The notes under the pieces are model-generated. The model saw nothing but the letters and a program-made list of their open reading frames with translations. It was not told where the DNA came from and ran no database searches. 31,098 nucleotides of DNA, taken from assembly GCA_023421505.1 (NCBI GenBank), contig JAEZTJ010000026.1, positions 1 to 31,098 of the forward strand, read 5' to 3'. Of this stretch, positions 25,037 through 31,098 are shown piece by piece (positions within the stretch are counted from its first letter, which is position 1; each line of letters opens with the position of its first letter). The stretch is from Bacillota bacterium. Its GTDB lineage: Bacteria; Bacillota; Clostridia; Lachnospirales; Lachnospiraceae. The translations under genes were made by a program, and so were the position numbers.

Positions 25037-26647
25037 CTAACTGTAAAGCTTTCTAAATTCCGAAGGATTTAACCCTGTCTTCTTCTTAAATAGCTTCGAA
25101 AAATATTTTAAATCCATATATCCTACATCAGAGGCTATGTCCGCAATATCTTTATCCGTTTGTATTAATAAGAATTTAGCATTCTGTATTCTGATTTTCA
25201 TAATATACTCCATAAAATTTTCGCCGGTTTCCTTTTTAAATAAAGAGGAAAAATAGGCCGGATTAAAGCCGATCAGATTACTGACGTCCTCCAGATTAAT
25301 ATCCTTATTGTAATTTTGGTTAATGTACTGTTTAGCCTGCCGTATCGGCTTACTGTCCTGAATTTTCTTCTCATTGGTATATTTTTCAAATTCAAAACTA
25401 AGATGGTTCTTTAACCATTTAAATATATCTTCTATTGTTAAAAATGATTTGAATTTTTTCTGATACCAGGCTTGCTCCGGGATTTCATAAGGGCTCATAT
25501 AATTCTTAACCCCGTATATCATAATATTGACTATCTCGTTATAGCAGTGATAAACCAATTGGCTGTCATACGAATAACCTTCCAGAAGCTTTTGAAGCTT
25601 CGTTATTTCTTCCAGAATATTGTCGATATCCAACACTTCAAAATAGGATAGAATTTTATTTCTGACATTGCCGTCAATTACAGCAGCGACTGTTCTTTCT
25701 GATACAAAGCTATCTTGGTATTCGATAATATATTCCCCTGTTTTCGCAAACCGATTCATAACGGATAATTCTGCCTGTTGTATATTAAAATATAGATTGG
25801 TTAGTTTATCCATAACCTGTCCTATCCCTATAATCACTCTGATATTATGAAAGATGTCCTTCAGGCTCGAGATTTCTATCCGCACCTTATTCAGCTGCTT
25901 TTTGACCAGGGTTAATGCAGGAGCCTCCGTATTAATCAAGCACAGTACCTGTTCCTCCCAGATTATCGTAATGACTTCCCTGCAGCATATTTCAAGCTTT
26001 TCCTTAGCAGAACATAAAATCTTAGTCAGAAGCAAAGAAAGGCTTTCTTTATTCTTATCTTCTAGTTCCAGGAAAGGTTTGATGATAAGAATCGCATAAA
26101 AACCCTCTTCAAAATGACAGCAGAATTCTCTATTCAAAGCTTCTATACCTAAATCAGCTATATTGTTCTCCGGATTCATCAGAATTTCGGCAAGCAAATT
26201 TCTTTTTACCTTCTCCTCTGATGTCTGAAGCATCATTTTTAAATCTTTTTTTTCAGCACTGTCTGATAATTTAAGATTATATTTTTCAATGATTTTGGTC
26301 AAAGTATTAATCAGTTCCTTACTTTTAATCGGCTTCAGAAGATAATTCTCAACTCCGTATTGAATTGCACTTTTTGCATATTCAAACTGACTATACCCAC
26401 TGACAACAATAAAATATGTATCAGGCAGGATTTCTTTGGTCTTCCGTATCAGCTCAATACCATCATAATTTGGCATGCGTATGTCAGTAATAACAATATC
26501 CGGTTTCTTATCGTAAATTTCATCAAATGCTTTTTTACCATCATTGACGATTGCGATAATCTCCATGCCCATATCCTTCCAGTTGACCAAATGACAGATT
26601 AGCTGACAAACTTTAATTTCATCATCAGCAATTATTACTTTTAACAA
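25037..26647 (-). CDS. YesN-type response regulator with AraC DNA-binding domain
   Basis: 536 residues from a TTG at 26647: GAGGGG lies 7 nt upstream and the receiver domain then starts M-LKVIIADDE as in the family. The frame is open to an ATG at 26716, but that adds unrelated residues without a ribosome site. Receiver domain about 1-120: D8/D9, phospho-acceptor D55 (VITDIRMP), the VVSGYSQF switch residue and K in LLKPI. A middle region of about 300 residues has no clear motif. AraC-type HTH in the last 100 residues (LEDVSNLIGFNPAYFSSLFKKETG; IADIASDVGYMDLKYFSKLFKKKTG, ending NPSEFR). First gene of a three-gene operon; most likely target is the adjacent mgl operon. Confidence 0.92.
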   Translation of the reverse strand: MLKVIIADDEIKVCQLICHLVNWKDMGMEIIAIVNDGKKAFDEIYDKKPDIVITDIRMPNYDGIELIRKTKEILPDTYFIVVSGYSQFEYAKSAIQYGVENYLLKPIKSKELINTLTKIIEKYNLKLSDSAEKKDLKMMLQTSEEKVKRNLLAEILMNPENNIADLGIEALNREFCCHFEEGFYAILIIKPFLELEDKNKESLSLLLTKILCSAKEKLEICCREVITIIWEEQVLCLINTEAPALTLVKKQLNKVRIEISSLKDIFHNIRVIIGIGQVMDKLTNLYFNIQQAELSVMNRFAKTGEYIIEYQDSFVSERTVAAVIDGNVRNKILSYFEVLDIDNILEEITKLQKLLEGYSYDSQLVYHCYNEIVNIMIYGVKNYMSPYEIPEQAWYQKKFKSFLTIEDIFKWLKNHLSFEFEKYTNEKKIQDSKPIRQAKQYINQNYNKDINLEDVSNLIGFNPAYFSSLFKKETGENFMEYIMKIRIQNAKFLLIQTDKDIADIASDVGYMDLKYFSKLFKKKTGLNPSEFRKLYS

Positions 26648-26964
26648 AAGGTATCCCCTCTCTTTACAAGTTTTAGATAATAATCCTTCATACAAAAAGA
26701 ACTTTTGCATATACAAAAGCTCCTGATTATATTTGTTTCAATTAAATCCTTAACTGTTATACATAAATATTCAAACTCTTTATATCCCATGCTTCATGGA
26801 AACTTTTCTGATCGGAATTCATTTGCCATAAACCCTCAATATTTCATATCGTATTAGCTAAAGCACCAATTACTTTGGATACAATATTATAATAACATAT
26901 ATTTAGTATTAATTGAATACAAATTTAAAACAATCCTAGATATTTAATTAAAACACTATATAAG
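26648..26964. other. Intergenic region upstream of the response-regulator operon
   Basis: About 315 bp, very AT-rich, expected to hold the minus-strand promoter of the two-component operon. One weak candidate is TATAAT near 26730 with a poor -35 (TTAAGG, 16 nt). No convincing gene: the only small minus-strand frame here has no ribosome site. Confidence 0.4.
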
Positions 26965-27007
26965 AAAAGTCAGAGTGAATGCAAGGTTACTGTTCACTCT
27001 GACTTTT
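26965..27007 (-). terminator. Strong terminator behind the giant surface-protein gene
   Basis: AAAAGTCAGAGTGAA (26965-26979) and TTCACTCTGACTTTT (26993-27007) form a perfect 15-bp stem with a 13-nt loop. A-rich and T-rich flanks make it bidirectional. It starts 7 nt past the stop codon at 27014. Confidence 0.85.
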
Positions 27008-27013
27008 ATCATG

Positions 27014-30000
27014 CTATTCCATATAGAAGTAATAATTAATGATATATTCTCTAGCTATCATATCCTTACAAGCCGCTTTCGCTGCTGCCTTGCCGGTGAA
27101 ATCCATATAAACTCTGTAATAATTTCCTTCCTTCTTAACCAGGATGTTGTCACAGTCATAATCTTTTTCAAATCTCTTCGCAACCTCTTGGGCATAGGTC
27201 TTGCTTCCTATCAATCCCAGTTTAACATGGGTGTTGTACTGAGCCACCGGTGCTGCTTCACGTAAGGCCTTAATCGTATATATTTTGCTTGTATTGCCAT
27301 CCTCAGCAATTACCTTTAAATATGCTGTATTGACTCCGTCTTTTAATTTCATTTGCCCATTGGAGAGCTCGTTCGTGCATGTCTTATTACTATATAGCTT
27401 CCAGGTGGCTTTATCACTTGTCGTTACTTTAATTGGTAATATATCTGTTCCGGGTGCTGCTGCAACTGTGATCATATTTCCTTTCATAACAGCTTTTTGA
27501 GCAATATTTACTTTAGTGATATTAGCTGTTGAGGCTTTACTTCTGGTAATTTTCAATGTATAGATTTTTACCGTTCCATCCTCAGCTGTTACTTTTAAAT
27601 ATGCCTTATTTACACCTGCTTTTAAATTAAATTGATAATCAGCAAGTTCTTTTGTACATGCTTTATCGCTGTATAATCCCAAAACAGCCTTATCACTAAT
27701 CTCTGCTTTAATCGTAATACTGCTGATTTTATTTGGAACGGTCGTAGATATATTGGTTCCACTAATAACAGTCTCCGTTGGTTCTGTTATGTTAATAAGC
27801 TCACATTCTGAAGATTTCGCAAATACATCCGTCTTTACAACCGTAAAAATACTAAACTTTGTAATATGGAACCGGATACCTGGCATCCCTTTCTTATATT
27901 CCACAATTTCACCCTTTAATAATTCCTTGTCACCATCACTGTGTTCAATATAGACTGCCAATTGGTTTAAGAAAGCTTCTTTTTGTGCAGGATCAGCAGG
28001 TATACTGATTCCTGTAAGAGGCAGCGTTATATCAACCGCAGAGGATGGCATATTCGTTTCAATTGTTACCGGTTCACTGATGACCTTGATACTACTTTCA
28101 TTATCGCCTTTGTTTGCATTTAGCATTCCTACTTCAAATATAGCTCTCTTTTGTATTTCCTGCTTCTCATCCTCGTTTTTAATTGGTACCAGATTGAAAT
28201 ACAGATTTTCCTTCATACTACTATTTACATTCTGTAAGGTTTGTTTTGGAATATCAATTTTAGCTTTCTCCGTATCAATTTGAATATTGATATCACCCTT
28301 TGCTATAGTAGCTAGAGTATCCGATGGAATATTAACTGTAGTCTGAGCGATTTCATTCTTAGCATCAGGAATTACTATTCTGGCTACATCCTTTCCCTGT
28401 TCCTTAAGTTTATTTATTGTTTCCCCGGCCTTATCTTCCTCAAACGTTACTTTATCTGATTTATTACCCAACTCATCCGTAGTTCTTTCAATGGTAATCT
28501 TTGATAGAGTATTATCTGTGTTACCCTGCTTTATATCAACCGTTATTTGTTCAACTGCAGGAGTTGGTGTAGGTGTTGATGTAGGCGTTGGTGTAGGTGC
28601 AGGTGTTGGTGTAGGCGTTGATATCGGAATTACTGTAAGATCCCCACTGCCGCCTGCTACATCGCTGCCGTTTACTGTAACGCTTCCGCTACCAAGGGGT
28701 TCGCCATTCTTTATAACTGTAATTGTATAATTTCCGTTTGGTACACCTGTAATGCTATAATTACCATTGGCATCTGTGATAGCTGTATAAGTTTTAGTAG
28801 CATCAGTTGCGTCGGTCAATATGACTGTTGCTCCTGATACAGGATTATTATTTGTATCTTTTATTGTTCCGGCTGCGGTATAGGTTGAGGCTGCCGGTGT
28901 TGAAGGTGTTACTGTAAGATCCCCACTGCCGCCTGCTACATCGCTGCCGTTAACTGCAACGCTTCCGCTGCCAAGGGTTTCGTTATTCTTCGTGACCGTA
29001 ATTGTATAGTTTCCATTTGGTACACCTGTAATAATATAATTACCATTAGCATCCGTAATACCGGTATAGGTCTTTGTAGCATCGGTTGTGTCAATCAAAG
29101 TGACTGTTGCCCCTGATACAGGATTATTATTGCTATCCTTTATTATGCCATTTACTGTATATAGATCAACTGGTGCTGTTACCTTCACTAAATTAGCGAT
29201 TGCATTATAGATTGCAGCTGTCTTTGCTAACACTTCCTCATTCGTTGTTTCCGGAAGTGCTAAGGCCTCCATGAGTATATTCCAGCTATCTGTTGTATAG
29301 TCTGCTGCATTTTTTGACCAGGCCGCTGCTTTCGCTTTATCAAGCTCAGTCGGTTCCTGCGGCGGTGTTGTTCCTTCTACTACTGCACTCGTTGCAGCAC
29401 TGGTTACTGTACCTGAGTAATCACCTCTTCCTGTTGCCGTTACCGTGATCATTTTACCCAAGTCTGCTGCTTGAATTGTATAAATCATATCCGTTCCTAC
29501 AGCTGTTCCATCTGCTTTCCACTCATAGCTTGCTGCTGCTCCTTCCGGAGTGACGGTTGCGATCAGTGTTTCTCCTACTATTGCGGAACCACTAACCGAA
29601 ACTGCTGTAATCGGCGTCTTTACCGGCGGCGGTGTCGTTCCTGCTACAACTACATTCGTTGCAGCGCTGGTTACTGTGCCTGTATAATCTCCTGTTCCTG
29701 TTGCAGTTACTGTGATGGTTTTACCCAAATCTGCTGCTTGTATTGTGTAAATCATATCAGTTCCTACAGCTGTTCCATCTGCTTTCCACTCATAGCTTGC
29801 TGCTGCTCCTTCTGGAGTGACGGTTGCGATCAGTGTTTCTCCTACTATTGCGGAACCACTAACCGAAACTGCTGTAATTGGCGTCTTTACCGGCGGCGGT
29901 GTCGTTCCTGCTACAACTACATTCGTTGCAGCGCTGGTTACTGTGCCTGTATAATCTCCTGTTCCCGTTGCAGTTACTGTAATTGTCTTACCTAAATCTG

Positions 30001-31098
30001 CTACTTGTATTGTATAATTCGATAAGTTCGCACCTACATTGCTTCCGTTTGCCTTCCACTGATAGGTAACGGTTGCTTCCGCTGGAGCAACTACTGCTGT
30101 AAGTGTTTTTCCTACTATGGCGGAGCCACTAACAGAAACTGCTGTAATCGGTGTCGTTACCGGCGTCGGTGCTATAACTGCACTTGTTGCAGCACTAGTA
30201 ACTGTACCTGAATAATTGCCTGTTCCTGTTGCAGTTACGGTGATCGTTTTACCTAAATCAGATGCTTGTACTGTGTAAGTCGATGTGTTTGTTCCTACAT
30301 TGCTTCCATCTGCCTTCCACTGATAGGTAACGGTTGCTTCTGTTGGTGTAATTATTGCTGTAAGTGTTTTTCCTACCTGTGCTGTGCCATTAACCGAGAC
30401 AGCTGTAATTGGTGTCGTTACCGGTGTCGGTGCTATTACTGCACTTGTCGCAGCACTGGTAACTGTTCCAGAATAATCTCCAGTTCCTGTTGCGGTTACG
30501 GTGATCGTTTTACCTAAATCAGATGCTTGTACTGTGTAAGTCGATGTGTTTGTTCCTACATTAATTCCATTTACTTTCCATTGATAGGTAACGGTTGCTT
30601 CTGATGGAGCAACTATTGCCGTAAGTGCTTTTCCTACCTGTGCTGTGCCATTAATTGTAGCAGCAGTGATTGGTGTTTTTATAGGCGTCGGTGCTATAAC
30701 TGCACTTGTTGAAGCGCTGGTAACTTTACCTGAATAATTACCTGTTCCTGTTGCAGTTACGGTGATCGTTTTACCTAAATCAGATGCTTGTACTGTGTAA
30801 GTCGATGTGTTCGTTCCTACATTGCTTTCATTTACTTTCCACTGATAGGTAACGGTCGCTTCTGCTGGTGTTACTACTGCTGTAAGTACTTTTCCTACCT
30901 GGGCTGTGCCATTAATTATAGCCTCAGTAATAGGTATCTTCGGTGCTATAACTGCACTTGTTGCAGCACTAGTAACTGTACCTGAATAATTACCTGTTCC
31001 TGTTACAGTTACGGTGATCGTTTTACCTAAATCAGATGCTTGTACTGTGTAAGTCGATGTGTTCGTTCCTACATTGCTTTCATTTACTTTCCACTGAT
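27014..31098 (-). CDS. Giant multidomain surface protein with Ig-like repeats and C-terminal SPOR domain, 5' end beyond window
   Basis: The frame is open from the right edge to the stop at 27014, at least 1,361 residues; an internal ATG at 29755 is not the start, because the repeats continue in frame upstream. Order from the N-terminal side: six to seven Ig-like repeats of 84-90 residues (VGKTLTAVVTP, YQWK, YTVQASDLGKTITVTVTGTG, YSGTVTSAAT); a FIVAR-like helical segment (LDKAKAAAWSKNAADYTTDS); two carboxypeptidase-regulatory-like repeats (NNNPVSGATV, DANGNYSITGVPNGNYTIT); a Pro/Thr linker (PTPTPAPTPTPTSTP); a beta-rich domain of about 220 residues; two cadherin-like sandwiches (VYLKITR-type ends); and a SPOR domain in the last 75 residues (THVKLGLIGSKTYAQEVAKRF, YYRVYMDFTG). 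Signal peptide must lie outside the window. Probably exported adhesin or wall-associated scaffold; ligand unknown. Confidence 0.9.
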   Translation of the reverse strand, partial: QWKVNESNVGTNTSTYTVQASDLGKTITVTVTGTGNYSGTVTSAATSAVIAPKIPITEAIINGTAQVGKVLTAVVTPAEATVTYQWKVNESNVGTNTSTYTVQASDLGKTITVTATGTGNYSGKVTSASTSAVIAPTPIKTPITAATINGTAQVGKALTAIVAPSEATVTYQWKVNGINVGTNTSTYTVQASDLGKTITVTATGTGDYSGTVTSAATSAVIAPTPVTTPITAVSVNGTAQVGKTLTAIITPTEATVTYQWKADGSNVGTNTSTYTVQASDLGKTITVTATGTGNYSGTVTSAATSAVIAPTPVTTPITAVSVSGSAIVGKTLTAVVAPAEATVTYQWKANGSNVGANLSNYTIQVADLGKTITVTATGTGDYTGTVTSAATNVVVAGTTPPPVKTPITAVSVSGSAIVGETLIATVTPEGAAASYEWKADGTAVGTDMIYTIQAADLGKTITVTATGTGDYTGTVTSAATNVVVAGTTPPPVKTPITAVSVSGSAIVGETLIATVTPEGAAASYEWKADGTAVGTDMIYTIQAADLGKMITVTATGRGDYSGTVTSAATSAVVEGTTPPQEPTELDKAKAAAWSKNAADYTTDSWNILMEALALPETTNEEVLAKTAAIYNAIANLVKVTAPVDLYTVNGIIKDSNNNPVSGATVTLIDTTDATKTYTGITDANGNYIITGVPNGNYTITVTKNNETLGSGSVAVNGSDVAGGSGDLTVTPSTPAASTYTAAGTIKDTNNNPVSGATVILTDATDATKTYTAITDANGNYSITGVPNGNYTITVIKNGEPLGSGSVTVNGSDVAGGSGDLTVIPISTPTPTPAPTPTPTSTPTPTPAVEQITVDIKQGNTDNTLSKITIERTTDELGNKSDKVTFEEDKAGETINKLKEQGKDVARIVIPDAKNEIAQTTVNIPSDTLATIAKGDINIQIDTEKAKIDIPKQTLQNVNSSMKENLYFNLVPIKNEDEKQEIQKRAIFEVGMLNANKGDNESSIKVISEPVTIETNMPSSAVDITLPLTGISIPADPAQKEAFLNQLAVYIEHSDGDKELLKGEIVEYKKGMPGIRFHITKFSIFTVVKTDVFAKSSECELINITEPTETVISGTNISTTVPNKISSITIKAEISDKAVLGLYSDKACTKELADYQFNLKAGVNKAYLKVTAEDGTVKIYTLKITRSKASTANITKVNIAQKAVMKGNMITVAAAPGTDILPIKVTTSDKATWKLYSNKTCTNELSNGQMKLKDGVNTAYLKVIAEDGNTSKIYTIKALREAAPVAQYNTHVKLGLIGSKTYAQEVAKRFEKDYDCDNILVKKEGNYYRVYMDFTGKAAAKAACKDMIAREYIINYYFYME
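28557..28620 (-). repeat. Microsatellite coding the Pro/Thr linker
   Basis: Short imperfect 6-12-bp units (GGTGTAGGC/GTTGGTGTAGGT) encode a Pro-Thr-Pro-Ala/Ser linker. In-frame slippage would change linker length without breaking the protein. Confidence 0.8.
28632..29160 (-). repeat. Two 279-bp repeats of carboxypeptidase-regulatory-like domains
   Basis: The motif actgtaagatccccactgcc begins at 28632 and 28911, period 279 bp (93 codons). The copies share long near-identical stretches, indicating recent duplication or conversion. Confidence 0.85.
29352..31098 (-). repeat. Tandem 252-270-bp Ig-like repeat array
   Basis: Aligned landmarks occur at 29524, 29791, 30061, 30322, 30583, 30844 and 31096, giving periods of 267, 270, 261, 261, 261 and 252 bp. 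All are multiples of three. Two subtypes are visible: two copies coding YEWKADGTAVGTDM (29.4-29.9 kb) and the rest coding YQWKV/AN. The array continues past the right edge. Confidence 0.9.

Noticed and set aside
26648..26716. Upstream ATG start for the response regulator
   Set aside because: No ribosome site; the receiver domain starts at the TTG at 26647, which has GAGGGG at correct spacing.
26648..26810. Small minus-strand frame (MGYKEFEYL...) overlapping the regulator start as a leader peptide
   Set aside because: No ribosome site and cysteine-rich random composition; overlap with the TTG start is probably chance.
29471..30985. Plus-strand Cys/Ser/Tyr-rich open frames over the Ig array
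   Set aside because: They are exact antisense shadows of the repeated minus-strand coding sequence; composition is an artefact and there are no ribosome sites.
29352..31098. CRISPR array
   Set aside because: Repeats are 252-270 bp, in frame and coding, with no short repeat-spacer structure or cas genes.

Overview
The window is AT-rich DNA. The family content (MglBAC-type sugar ABC transporter, GH3/GH42/GH43 hydrolases, YesM/YesN-type two-component pair, AraC regulators, repeat-rich secreted surface proteins, strong GGAGG ribosome sites, TTG/GTG starts) points to a plant- or mucus-polysaccharide-degrading clostridial Firmicute, most likely Lachnospiraceae (inference from family content and style). 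No rRNA, tRNA, CRISPR array or intact transposase was found. Nearly everything is on the minus strand; the only clear plus-strand gene is an AraC regulator.

Layout in plus coordinates. (1) 1-1865: 5' part of a secreted NHL-repeat / Ig-like surface protein, cut by the left edge, with a 342-bp in-frame tandem repeat. (2) 2023-6630: a three-gene cassette present twice in tandem. Each copy is two 81-87-residue phage-tail-collar mini-proteins followed by a ~545-residue protein with an N-terminal discoidin (F5/8C) domain and four cadherin-like beta-sandwich domains. None of the six has a Sec signal. A related hairpin lies 75-87 nt upstream of the first gene of each copy and of the NHL gene. (3) 6631-7644: about 1 kb of AT-rich non-coding DNA with one strong structured element and a terminator. 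(4) 7645-11394: MATE transporter and GH43 hydrolase (minus), with a divergent AraC regulator (plus). (5) 11446-13779: RecQ helicase, then a spacer with a possible decayed gene and two terminators. (6) 14395-22321: a catabolic operon transcribed mglB-mglA-mglC-GH3-GH42. (7) 22525-26647: response regulator, histidine kinase and a degenerate ABC ATPase, translationally linked. (8) 27014-31098: a giant surface protein, N-terminus beyond the right edge, with Ig-like repeats, FIVAR-like and carboxypeptidase-regulatory-like domains, a Pro/Thr linker and a C-terminal SPOR domain.

How the parts may work together: the sugar operon imports a galactose/glucose-type sugar or glycoside and hydrolyses it inside the cell with GH3 and GH42 enzymes that lack signal peptides. 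The adjoining two-component operon very probably controls it. That operon encodes a kinase with almost no extracellular domain plus an ABC-ATPase-like protein that has lost every nucleotide-binding motif in both halves. This suggests a transport-coupled sensor in which the pseudo-ATPase reports on the permease. The two most novel items are this pseudo-ATPase/kinase pair and the duplicated collar-collar-discoidin/cadherin cassette.
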